DNA of 64,000 nucleotides from an uncultured Parvibacter sp. (lineage in GTDB: Bacteria; Actinomycetota; Coriobacteriia; Coriobacteriales; Eggerthellaceae), in assembly GCA_910587945.1 (NCBI GenBank), contig CAJUNI010000001.1, positions 1 to 64,000 on the forward strand, read 5' to 3'. Position numbers and translations under genes: made by a program. Under the pieces are notes generated by a model that did no database searches, was not told the DNA's origin, and saw nothing but the letters and a program-made list of their open reading frames with translations. Every line of letters begins with the position of its first letter. Position 1 is the first letter of the stretch. Below are positions 1 through 8,849 of this stretch, piece after piece.

Positions 1-39
<39 letters not shown>

Positions 40-197
40 TTGAAAAAGTGCTTGAATAGTTTACGTCCCACTGGGCGTTGGGTCAACCCCTGATTTTCTC
101 AGCGGGCCATCGGACTCATTATTTCTTCAGACGGCAGCTTTCGTTTCTAGAGTAGGATAGAACCAGCGACAGAAACTTGGGGCAGAAAGGGCTGGCC

Positions 198-698
198 ATG
201 ATTCCCTTGAAGGTACTTACGCTTGTGGCATCGGGGTCATTGCAACCCTCTATTCTTGTGCTTGAACCCGTAGAGGATTCGCCTCAAGGAAAAGCGCGCA
301 TTATTCCCATCTGGATTGGGGCTAGTGAAGCTGCTTCTCTATCGTTGGCGTTAGAGTCAATTCGCATGCCGCGACCTATGACCCATGATTTGTTCCTCGA
401 TGCCCTCACTAATTTAGATGCGCGCATTGATCATGTGCTCATTCACCAGGCAAAAGGGATGACCTTCTTTTCTAAGTTAGTACTGCGCCAAGGTGGCCGA
501 TTGATTGAGCTTGATGCCCGTCCATCTGATGCGCTGGCTCTCGCGTTACGCCAGGATGCACCGTTCTATATTGAGGAAGAAGTACTTGAGAAGGCTTCTT
601 TCCCCTATCTATTTAAGGGCCTTCGTGATAACGAAGAAGTCCTCAAAGAATTCCGCTCCTTCTTAAACGAGCTATCACCGGAGGATTTCAAGGAATAA
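198..698 (+). CDS. DUF151 bifunctional nuclease family protein
   Basis: A 166-residue protein of the DUF151 / bifunctional nuclease family, whose members have been associated with DNase and RNase activity; the role in bacteria is unsettled. Family features are visible: an N-terminal MIPLKVLTL strand, PIWIGASEAASLSLALE, the RPMTHDLFLDAL segment, and ELDARPSDALALALR followed by the acidic EEEVLEKASF. The ATG at 198 is preferred to the TTG at 177 because an AGAAAGG Shine-Dalgarno lies about 7 bases before it and family members start at this methionine. It is monocistronic and faces gyrA across a shared terminator. Confidence 0.85.
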   Translation: MIPLKVLTLVASGSLQPSILVLEPVEDSPQGKARIIPIWIGASEAASLSLALESIRMPRPMTHDLFLDALTNLDARIDHVLIHQAKGMTFFSKLVLRQGGRLIELDARPSDALALALRQDAPFYIEEEVLEKASFPYLFKGLRDNEEVLKEFRSFLNELSPEDFKE

Positions 699-699
699 C

Positions 700-736
700 A
701 AAATGGGTCTCGGAACACTCCCGAGACCCATTTTTA
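700..736. terminator. bidirectional Rho-independent terminator
   Basis: Perfect 14-bp inverted repeat (700-713 with 721-734) with a 7-base loop, starting in an A run and ending in a T run, so it can terminate both the rightward DUF151 transcript and the leftward gyrA transcript. Confidence 0.9.
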
Positions 737-799
737 TAACAGCTTCAGCGGACTCTGCCATTCTTTGGAAAGCCGCTAGCTACATTCACGCAGCAGTAC

Positions 800-3580
800 T
801 TATTCCGTGGCTTCTGCCTCTTCGATAACCTCAACTTCGATTTCTTCGCCTTCAGGACCATCGTTGTCGTCCAGATCGTCGGCTCCTAAATCTTCCATTT
901 CGGTATCTCCCGCATTCTTCTTAGTCTTCTTGCCGGTGCTCGAGATGGCCACCGCTGTTACGCGGTCATCATCGGCCACCTTCATGACACAGACGCCTTG
1001 AGTGGAGCGGCCTAACTCAGAGATTCCCTTAACGGGAGTACGTACGACCACGCCGTCCTCGGAGATGATCATGATCTCGTCATCGGCACCCACGATCTTC
1101 ATGACTGCCAACAGGCCCTTCTTCTGGGTCATCGTAATGGTGAAGACGCCCTTGCCGCCGCGACGATGCTCAGGGTATTCCGAAACCGGTGTGCGCTTGC
1201 CGTAACCTTTTTCAGTGATAACGAACAGGTCGGTTTCAGGGCGCGCGATTTCCATACCAAGTACGTGGGCGCTCGCAGAGATGTTCATACCACGCACACC
1301 CATGGTGTCGCGGCCCATGGCCCGCACTTCAGATTCATCCCAGAGAATTGCCTTGCCGTCAGAGGACACCATCATGACTTTCTCGCCCGTTGCCACACGG
1401 CGGACAGAAATGAGTTCATCGTCTTCTTTAAGGTTAATAGCAATGAGACCTTCGTTGCGTGTGCGGTCATAAAGGTCCATAGAGGTTTTCTTGACCATGC
1501 CTTGAGATGTGGCAAACATTAAGAATTCGTCCTCGGGGAATTCCTTGGTCGCAATAACCGCTGAGATCGTTTCGCCCTTAGCCAGCGGCAAGAGATTCAC
1601 AATGGCCGTGCCACGAGCATGACGTCCTGCCTCGGGAATCTCATAGACCTTCTTGCGATAGACCTTACCCGCTGTGGAGAAGAACAACATGTAGCAGTGG
1701 TTGCTGGCCACAAACAGGTGCTCCACGAAGTCCGAATCCTTCAGGTTTACCCCTTGCATACCCTTACCACCGCGCTTTTGCTGGCGATAGGTGGTGACCG
1801 GGAGACGCTTAATGTAGCCGGCCTTAGTCATGGTAACTACCATGTTGTCATCGGCAATAAGATCTTCAACTTGAATATCTTTGGCTTCCGCAGCAAGCTT
1901 CGTGCGGCGCGCATTGCCATAGCGTTTTTTGATGTCCTGAAGCTCATCCTTAATGATGCCGCGCAACAGCGATTCATCTTCCAAAACTCGCTTGTAGTAG
2001 GCGATTTTCTCGCGCAGCTCTGCCAGTTCCTCTTCGATCTTTTCTCGTTCGAGGCCGGTCAAACGACGCAGACGCATCTCAAGAATCGCATCGGTTTGCT
2101 TCTTCGAGAGGCCGAAGCGCTCCGTTAAGCGCGCGGCTGCTTCTTTATCGGTTTGAGAATCTCGAATGATATGAATGACTTCATCAATATTATCCAGGGC
2201 AATGATATAGCCTTCGAGGATATGAGCCCGCTCTTCGGCTTTGGCTAATTCATAGCGGGTACGGCGCTCGACCACATCTTTCTGGTGCTCAATGTAGTAG
2301 AACAAAATCTCTTTAAGAGAAAGTACGCGGGGAACGTTATCAACCAACGCCAATAAGTTGATGCCATAACCTTGTTGCAGTTGAGTGTGCTTATACAGCT
2401 TATTCAGCACCACTTCAGGAATAGCATTGGATTTAAGGTCGATAACAATATCAATGCCGTGACGATCCGCCGCGTCATGAATGTTTGAAATCTCAGGCAG
2501 GCGCTTGTCGCGAACCAACTCACCAAGTTTTTCCAACAACTTGTTACGATTCACCTGATAGGGAATCTCTTTCACAATGATGGAATAGCGGCCGTTCTTC
2601 TTTTCCTCTACCTCGCATTTTGCGCGCACCGAAATATTGCCGTGACCCGTGGTATAGGCATCCAAGATGCCCTTCTTGCCCATAATGACGCCGCCCGTGG
2701 GGAAGTCAGGTCCGGGCATTACCTCCATTAATTCCTCTACGGAAGCTTCCGGGTTATCCAACATGAGACAGGTAGCATCGATGGCCTCGCCCAAGTTGTG
2801 AGGAGGAATATAGGTTGCCATGCCTACAGCAATACCGTTGGAACCATTCACTAACAGGTTCGGGAAACGCGCCGGAAGAACCACCGGCTCTTGCAAACTT
2901 TCGTCGTAGTTCGGCTGGAAATCGACCGTTTCCTTGTCAAGGTCGCGAAGCAACTCCATAGCCGGCTTATCCAAACGCGCCTCGGTATAACGCATAGCTG
3001 CTGCCGAGTCGCCGTCGATGGAGCCGAAGTTGCCATGGCCATCAACCAGCGGTAAGCGCATGGAGAAGGGTTGGGCCAAACGCACCATGGTGTCATACAC
3101 CGCTGCGTCACCATGGGGATGGTATTTACCAATAACATCGCCAACGGTACGTGCTGACTTCATGTGCGGTTTGTTTGGGGTATAACCTGACTCGTTCATG
3201 GCATACAAGATGCGGCGATGAACGGGCTTGAGGCCGTCGCGCACATCAGGCAATGCACGCGAAACAATAACACTCATGGAATATTCCAGGAATGACGTTT
3301 GCATTTCTTTACCCAGGTAGGCAGAACGCACAATGGTACCTTCGCCACCATTAGCATTCTCAATAATTGCCCCGTGGGGGTTAGGCATATCAACAAGCAT
3401 AGAGCGCGCGATGGACTCTTCCGAGGTCATCTCGGACAACGTCGATGAAGCGCTTGCAATCTCGGCTTCGATATCACCTTCAGTTTCACCGTTAGCTATT
3501 TCATCTTCGAGTTCTTCGCGTTCTTCTTCGCGATAGTCCTCTTCGGTGAAATCCTCGTGATCATTAAACTCATCAGCCAT
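800..3580 (-). CDS. gyrA: DNA gyrase subunit A
   Basis: Breakage-reunion subunit of the type IIA topoisomerase that introduces negative supercoils with GyrB. At 926 residues it is longer than usual because of about 85 extra acidic N-terminal residues before the conserved core (MSVIVSRALPDVRDGLKPVH) and an acidic C-terminal tail. The catalytic tyrosine is Tyr198 in AMRYTEARL. The quinolone-determining loop reads HPHGDAAVYDT, with Ala159 at the place of E. coli Ser83 and Asp163 at Asp87. A GyrA box (QKRGGKG) is present in the C-terminal beta-pinwheel. The ATG at 3580 has an AGAGGA Shine-Dalgarno. It is co-directional with gyrB, 65 bp downstream of it. Confidence 0.97.
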   Translation of the reverse strand: MADEFNDHEDFTEEDYREEEREELEDEIANGETEGDIEAEIASASSTLSEMTSEESIARSMLVDMPNPHGAIIENANGGEGTIVRSAYLGKEMQTSFLEYSMSVIVSRALPDVRDGLKPVHRRILYAMNESGYTPNKPHMKSARTVGDVIGKYHPHGDAAVYDTMVRLAQPFSMRLPLVDGHGNFGSIDGDSAAAMRYTEARLDKPAMELLRDLDKETVDFQPNYDESLQEPVVLPARFPNLLVNGSNGIAVGMATYIPPHNLGEAIDATCLMLDNPEASVEELMEVMPGPDFPTGGVIMGKKGILDAYTTGHGNISVRAKCEVEEKKNGRYSIIVKEIPYQVNRNKLLEKLGELVRDKRLPEISNIHDAADRHGIDIVIDLKSNAIPEVVLNKLYKHTQLQQGYGINLLALVDNVPRVLSLKEILFYYIEHQKDVVERRTRYELAKAEERAHILEGYIIALDNIDEVIHIIRDSQTDKEAAARLTERFGLSKKQTDAILEMRLRRLTGLEREKIEEELAELREKIAYYKRVLEDESLLRGIIKDELQDIKKRYGNARRTKLAAEAKDIQVEDLIADDNMVVTMTKAGYIKRLPVTTYRQQKRGGKGMQGVNLKDSDFVEHLFVASNHCYMLFFSTAGKVYRKKVYEIPEAGRHARGTAIVNLLPLAKGETISAVIATKEFPEDEFLMFATSQGMVKKTSMDLYDRTRNEGLIAINLKEDDELISVRRVATGEKVMMVSSDGKAILWDESEVRAMGRDTMGVRGMNISASAHVLGMEIARPETDLFVITEKGYGKRTPVSEYPEHRRGGKGVFTITMTQKKGLLAVMKIVGADDEIMIISEDGVVVRTPVKGISELGRSTQGVCVMKVADDDRVTAVAISSTGKKTKKNAGDTEMEDLGADDLDDNDGPEGEEIEVEVIEEAEATE

Positions 3581-3645
3581 ATAAGAATCCTCTCAGATCC
3601 ACGTACTCGGTCCTAGGGGTAGTAAGACCCATTTCTTTTCGGGTG

Positions 3646-5589
3646 TTAGATGTCTAAGAAGCGAACATCGCGGGCATGGTTCTGGATGAACTCTTTACGA
3701 GGCTCAACCAAGTCTCCCATCAATTCACTTACTACGCGCTCGGCTTCAACGGCGTCGTCAATATTGACTTGCAGAAGAGTGCGCGTTGCGGGTTCCATGG
3801 TGGTTTCCCATAATTGCTCGGGGTCCATTTCGCCCAGGCCCTTATACCGCTGAACATCAAACTTACCGGGATCATCGTATTCAGCCAACGTAGCTGACAA
3901 AGCTTGCTCGTCGTAGATATAGCGCTCGATTTTAGGACTGCGCGAGTTTTTCTTTTTGAGTCCGAAGATAGGCGGCTGGGCAATATAGATGTAGCCGCGC
4001 GTAATAAGCTCAGGCATATAGCGATAGAAGAACGTCAACAAAAGACAACGGATATGAGCGCCGTCAACGTCGGCGTCCGTCATGATGATAATGCGATGGT
4101 AGCGTGCTTTATCAGCATCGAAGTCATCACCTACATTAGTGCCAATAGCAGTGATGAGAGAGCTAATGGTGTCCGATGAGATAGCCTTGGCCGGATTGGA
4201 CTTTTCCACATTTAGAATTTTGCCGCGCAACGGAAGGATTGCTTGGAACTGACGGTCACGAGCTTGCTTTGCAGAACCACCTGCAGAATCGCCCTCTACA
4301 ATGAAGATTTCGGAGAGCGAAGCATCTTTGGAAGCACAGTCAGCTAATTTACCAGGCAAAGAAAGGGAATCCAGCACGTTCTTACGGCGGGTAAGTTCGC
4401 GCGCTTTACGGGCTGCTTCGCGAGCTCGAAGGGCTTGAGTTGCTTTATCGATAATGCGTTTTGCAGGGGTGGGATTCTCTTCGAGATATTCCCCTAATCC
4501 TTGAGCCACAGCTGTTTGTACCAGGCCACGAATTTCGGTATTTCCCAGCTTAGTTTTTGTTTGTCCCTCAAACTGAGGTTCACGCAGCTTTACCGAAATA
4601 ATTGCCGCCAAACCTTCGCGGGCATCATCGCCGGAAAGATTGGGGTCTTTTTCTTTGAGAAGGCCACGGTTGCGCGCATATTCATTAATAGTACGCGTCA
4701 GTGCTTGTTTGAAACCATCAAGATGCGTGCCACCTTCATGGGTATTGATGTTGTTGGCGAAGGCCATAACGGAGTTGGTGGAATAGGACGTAGACCACTG
4801 CAACGCTACCTCTACCATGCCATCCTCATTGTCGGCCGCAAAGTAAATAGGCTTGTTGAGGGTTTCCTTACCATCGTTCAAATACTTAACGAAGTCCACA
4901 ATGCCGCCGTTAGCTAAAAACACTTCCGTGCGGGGATTGCCTTCTGCGTCGCGGACGCGCTCATCATGAAGGGAAATCTTCAAACCGCGGTTGAGGTAGG
5001 ACATTTCACGGAACCGAGCCGCTAAGGTGTCGTAGTTATAGACCGTGGTCTCGCGGAAAATTTCCGGATCAGGCCAGAACGTCACGCGGGTACCCGTGTG
5101 TTTTGCTTTGCCCACCTCGTGAAGCTTTTCGACGGTCTTGCCGCGCTCAAAAGCAATGGCATATTCTTTTCCGTCGCGACGCACCACTACTTCAACGCGA
5201 GAAGAAAGAGCATTTACGACCGACACGCCTACACCATGGAGACCACCAGATACTTTGTAGCCGTCTCCACCGAACTTACCACCAGCATGAAGAATGGTAA
5301 GTACTACCTCAACTGTTGGAATCTTTTCTTTCGGATGTTTGTCGATAGGAATGCCGCGACCATTGTCATCAACGGTGATGGAATTGTCTTCGTGAATGGT
5401 TACATCAATGTTGGTACAGAAACCAGCGAGGGCTTCGTCTACCGCGTTGTCTACCACCTCATAGACGAGATGATGCAGACCTTGCGGGCCGGTGCTACCG
5501 ATATACATGCCCGGACGCTTACGTACCGGCTCTAGTCCTTTAAGGACTTGAATATCGGAACCGTCGTAGTGATTTGGATTGCTGGCCAA
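3646..5589 (-). CDS. gyrB: DNA gyrase subunit B
   Basis: ATPase subunit of gyrase, 647 residues. The GHKL ATPase domain starts at RKRPGMYIGSTG, with the N-box region YEVVDNAVDEALAG and the G-rich SGGLHGVGVSVVNALS lid. The TOPRIM domain carries E432GDSAGGSAKQARDR and DADVDGAHIR, the magnesium-binding acidic residues. The C-terminal RYKGLGEMDPEQLWETTM segment is typical. The length is that of the short Gram-positive/actinobacterial form, without the enterobacterial insert. It lies between recF and gyrA on the same strand and probably has its own promoter in the 211-bp gap behind recF. Confidence 0.97.
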   Translation of the reverse strand: MASNPNHYDGSDIQVLKGLEPVRKRPGMYIGSTGPQGLHHLVYEVVDNAVDEALAGFCTNIDVTIHEDNSITVDDNGRGIPIDKHPKEKIPTVEVVLTILHAGGKFGGDGYKVSGGLHGVGVSVVNALSSRVEVVVRRDGKEYAIAFERGKTVEKLHEVGKAKHTGTRVTFWPDPEIFRETTVYNYDTLAARFREMSYLNRGLKISLHDERVRDAEGNPRTEVFLANGGIVDFVKYLNDGKETLNKPIYFAADNEDGMVEVALQWSTSYSTNSVMAFANNINTHEGGTHLDGFKQALTRTINEYARNRGLLKEKDPNLSGDDAREGLAAIISVKLREPQFEGQTKTKLGNTEIRGLVQTAVAQGLGEYLEENPTPAKRIIDKATQALRAREAARKARELTRRKNVLDSLSLPGKLADCASKDASLSEIFIVEGDSAGGSAKQARDRQFQAILPLRGKILNVEKSNPAKAISSDTISSLITAIGTNVGDDFDADKARYHRIIIMTDADVDGAHIRCLLLTFFYRYMPELITRGYIYIAQPPIFGLKKKNSRSPKIERYIYDEQALSATLAEYDDPGKFDVQRYKGLGEMDPEQLWETTMEPATRTLLQVNIDDAVEAERVVSELMGDLVEPRKEFIQNHARDVRFLDI

Positions 5590-5800
5590 AAGACACGCTC
5601 CTTTACCTTGTATCTTGGTTGGACTCGTGGGTAAAACAGAACCATTCTAACATTTTTATAGAACGGATGTGCTTTTAACCGCTTATTTTGGCTTATTTAA
5701 GGCGTTTTAAGGCCCTAGTTTTGTTTTTCTTGAATATGAACTTAGATTCTTCCCTATTTTTAGTCTGTGAGCCGCTTATAACGAGCTCTATATTTCTTCA

Positions 5801-6919
5801 TTATTTCTGAATAGGAAGAGAAACAATGGAAGCTTGAGAGGTCATTGCTTCCGAAAAGTAGGCTAAATTCGCGGTGGTGATAAACGTTTGAGCTCCGCCT
5901 TCAATATATTCCACCAGAGCTTCCCGCCTTGAACCATCTAATTCACTCATCACATCATCTAGGAGAAGGATCGGTTTTTCATTCTTCATCTCTTCAATAA
6001 GAGCAGCCTCGGCCAATTTCCATGCGAGTACCATACTCCGTTGCTGCCCTTGGCTACCAAATTGACCAATCTCGCGGTCTTCGATAGTGAAAACAAGCTC
6101 GTCACTCTGAGGTCCCACCAACGCGCGTCGACGCCGCCACTCCTCAGCTTCTTGCTGTTGTAGAGCCTCTTCTAATTTTTGGCGGATCTCTTCTCGAGTG
6201 AGTTGGGATACTTCCCTATCCCATTCCTCAGAAGATCCTTTTGCCCATTGAGGAATATAGGAAGCCTGAAGTTCCTCTTTTTGAGAGGCAATGCGCTTAT
6301 AGGTGGTTTCAATATGGGGCGCTAATTTTGAAAAGAGAGATGCGCGAAAACTCTGGAGTTGAGATCCTACGGTAATAATCAGCTCATTAAGCGCGCTCAC
6401 CATCACGGGGTCATTTTCTTCTTTTAAAAGCTTGTTCTTATGACGGATTACTTTTTCATAGTCTTTAACGACCTGACTATACCCCGCAGACAACTGGGCA
6501 CCAAGCGCATCTAAACTATGCCGGCGCGTACCCATGGCTCCTTTCGCCAACTCGAGATCATCCGGGGTAAACGCCACAGATGGAATAAGACCTCGTAAAT
6601 CGGCGGGGCGTTTTGGTTTTCCATTGAGTCGATATTGGCGGCTCGCGGGCTCAATAATTGTCTCGAGGGTTAACTGCCTATTTCCGCCGAGGGCTTCTAA
6701 GGTAATCGTCGCCCATTCTTTATTTTGTTGAATAAGCGCCGAGGCTGGTGCATGACGAAATGAGGTAAATGCCGTAAGAAGCTGAATTGCTTCCATGAGA
6801 TTAGTTTTCCCCATCGCATTTTCGCCCACAAGAATAGTGAGGGGCTTGGGTGTGTCCAACTCAAGTCCCTCATAATTGCGAAAGTTTTTCAGCGTTATAT
6901 GTTCAACCCGTAATGCCAA
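5801..6919 (-). CDS. recF: DNA replication and repair protein RecF
   Basis: SMC-like ATPase that helps load RecA at gapped DNA in the RecFOR pathway; 372 residues. The N terminus LRVEHITLKNFRNYEGLEL is characteristic, the Walker A is GENAMGKTN, the ABC signature is FGSQGQQRSM and the Walker B is ILLLDDVMSELD. It starts 11 bp after the dnaN stop, so it is very likely cotranscribed with dnaN. The DUF721-type gene often found between recF and gyrB in actinobacteria is absent here; a 211-bp spacer takes its place. Confidence 0.96.
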   Translation of the reverse strand: MALRVEHITLKNFRNYEGLELDTPKPLTILVGENAMGKTNLMEAIQLLTAFTSFRHAPASALIQQNKEWATITLEALGGNRQLTLETIIEPASRQYRLNGKPKRPADLRGLIPSVAFTPDDLELAKGAMGTRRHSLDALGAQLSAGYSQVVKDYEKVIRHKNKLLKEENDPVMVSALNELIITVGSQLQSFRASLFSKLAPHIETTYKRIASQKEELQASYIPQWAKGSSEEWDREVSQLTREEIRQKLEEALQQQEAEEWRRRRALVGPQSDELVFTIEDREIGQFGSQGQQRSMVLAWKLAEAALIEEMKNEKPILLLDDVMSELDGSRREALVEYIEGGAQTFITTANLAYFSEAMTSQASIVSLPIQK

Positions 6920-6930
6920 GGCCTAATTCT

Positions 6931-8031
6931 CTACATTCGCACAGGCATTACCACATAGAGGAAGTTTTCAGGTTCTTCGGCGCGGAAGAGGCCGGGCTTC
7001 ATAGAAGATTGAATTTCAAGATAGACGTTATCGGTAGTGATAGAAGCTAAGCCCTCTAATACGTAGGTATAGTTGAAGGCAATTTCAACATCTTCACCTT
7101 CGACCTCGCAAGGAATGGTTTCTTGAGAGGATCCCGTATCTTGAGCAGAAGTAGATACGAGCAGTGTTTGGGAAGCATTATTTAAATCAAACCGCGCGGC
7201 AGAAGTAGTATTTCCTAACACTGCCACACGTTTTACGCCAGATTCAAGCTTATCAACCTCTAGCTTCGCACGCGTGGTGTAGCTCTCAGGAATGAGTTGT
7301 TTGTAATTGGGATAGTTTCCTTCAATGCGTCGATTAATAAATACAATCTCGTTAACCGTTGCGACGATTTGATTTTCAGCCAATGCAAGGGTGATATCAG
7401 CTTCGGTTTTAGGAAGCGACGCAATCTCTTGGAGAAATGTGCCAGGAATAACTGCCTGGAAAGGCTCTGCGATTTCTTCATCTAAGGAACGCTCAGTTAC
7501 CGCCAGACGATAGGAGTCTGTGGCAACCATTTTAAGGGTAGAGTTCTCTGCGGTAATAAGCACGCCCGTCAAAATAATGTGGCTCTCGTCTCGAGACACA
7601 CAACGGGCTACTTTTTTCACCATGGAGCAGAATTCCGAAAACGGGATGGAAATCTGCTGGTCGGTATTTACCGACGGGAACGCAGGAAAATCTTCAGGAT
7701 TTAGACTTTTAATAGTGCAAGAGAATGTGTCACAGGTAATAAGCGCTTGTTCAGGACTAGCATCTACGTGTAGTGATTGATGGGAAGAAAGATTCTTGAG
7801 TACATCGTTGAGGGTTTTGCCGGGGAGCACACATTGCCCCTCTTCTTCCACCATAGCTTGCACGGTGTACTGGATCGAGGCCTCAAGATCCGTTGCTTGA
7901 AGTCGAAGCTCATCACCTTTCGCTTCAATCATGATGCCAGAAAGCACCGGAATCATCGAACGATTCGATACCCCTTTAGCCACGATTGATACCGCGTTTT
8001 GTAATGAGGAGCAATTAATACTGAACTTCAC
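6931..8031 (-). CDS. dnaN: DNA polymerase III subunit beta (sliding clamp)
   Basis: Ring-shaped processivity clamp of the replicative polymerase; 366 residues, the usual length, with three clamp domains. The N terminus MKFSINCSSLQNAVSIVAKGV and the segment IPVLSGIMIEAKGDELRLQATDLE are typical, and the C terminus ends in YVVMPVRM, the conserved end of the family. It is the first gene of the leftward dnaN-recF-gyrB-gyrA series and is separated from dnaA by the 818-bp origin region. It is therefore divergent from dnaA rather than downstream of it. Confidence 0.97.
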   Translation of the reverse strand: MKFSINCSSLQNAVSIVAKGVSNRSMIPVLSGIMIEAKGDELRLQATDLEASIQYTVQAMVEEEGQCVLPGKTLNDVLKNLSSHQSLHVDASPEQALITCDTFSCTIKSLNPEDFPAFPSVNTDQQISIPFSEFCSMVKKVARCVSRDESHIILTGVLITAENSTLKMVATDSYRLAVTERSLDEEIAEPFQAVIPGTFLQEIASLPKTEADITLALAENQIVATVNEIVFINRRIEGNYPNYKQLIPESYTTRAKLEVDKLESGVKRVAVLGNTTSAARFDLNNASQTLLVSTSAQDTGSSQETIPCEVEGEDVEIAFNYTYVLEGLASITTDNVYLEIQSSMKPGLFRAEEPENFLYVVMPVRM

Positions 8032-8849
8032 AAGGATCTCCTTTACCTATTAAGCGTTTTTTCGCACAGCAGGATCTGATTTTCGTATCTTCATAGCATA
8101 AAGGCCAGACCTCTAAAATAAATGAGCTATTTATCTCATGGGCATCATAATTCCGTATCTCGAATAGGTTTTGCAAGAATTCAGGCTTTACCCGTAAAAC
8201 TCGCCACTGAACTGCGCTCTTCCTAAAACCCTGCCTAGTTTTCCCTGCTTCTAGCCTCTCTTTACTCAGTAATTCAGAGGTTTTCCACTAGTTTTCAAAC
8301 TTTTTACCCCAGGCATTGTGGAAAATGTTGAAAACTTTTTGGAATAGGCCATCACACAGGGATTTTGACTATTTTTTGTTTGTGGACAGCCGTGGACGGA
8401 GCGAAGAAAATCCATTTTTTAAACCCTATCGAAGAATTTTTTGAGAAATTTTATGGGCTCTGAACTGGTGATTTTCAAAATTACCTGCAAAATTAGAACA
8501 AAAGGTCGCCTTGACTGAATTAGAAACTCATGATTCGATTAATTTGGCTGACATTTGATCTATTTATCTTTTAGTTCATGAGGGAATCGCCTATGTTTTC
8601 CCTTTAACTCATGGTTTTCCTCTTGGCAACCTTTTTTTCCACAGACCGCCAATTTATTCATTCAAACTTTTCCACATTCTTTGAACAATTTTGGGAAAAC
8701 TATTTATTTGTCCAGTTAAACAACGAATTCAGTTTTCATTCATAATCGAATTCATTGAATGAATAACGGAATATAGTCCCTTTTGAGCCGAATTACATGG
8801 AATTTGGATACAATGCCCTTGAATATTCTGAATACAGTGAAGGAATTTC
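8032..8849. other. probable replication origin oriC with DnaA boxes
   Basis: Gene-free, AT-rich 818-bp region between divergent dnaN and the dnaA-side genes. DnaA-box-like nonamers (consensus TTATCCACA) occur as TTTTCCACT at 8281 (+), TTTTCCACA at 8318-8326 (-), CTGTCCACA at 8381-8389 (-), TTTTCCACA at 8635-8643 (+) and TTTTCCACA at 8668-8676 (+). The local consensus therefore seems to be TTTTCCACA. The T/A-rich stretch between the two clusters (about 8400-8630) could be the unwinding element. Assignment rests on box clustering and on the position between dnaN and dnaA. Confidence 0.8.
8750..8764. promoter_or_regulatory. palindrome upstream of the GHKL-HTH gene, candidate operator
   Basis: A perfect 15-bp palindrome, ATTCATTGAATGAAT, with a further CATTCAT half-site at 8737-8743. 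It lies about 20 bp before a weak promoter-like stretch (TTGAGC at 8783, TACAAT at 8809, spacing 20). Since the next gene encodes a helix-turn-helix domain, autoregulation is possible but is only inferred from position. Confidence 0.35.

Noticed and set aside
1619..2128. 169-codon plus-strand frame inside gyrA
   Set aside because: Fully overlaps the strongly supported gyrA on the opposite strand and shows no domain features.
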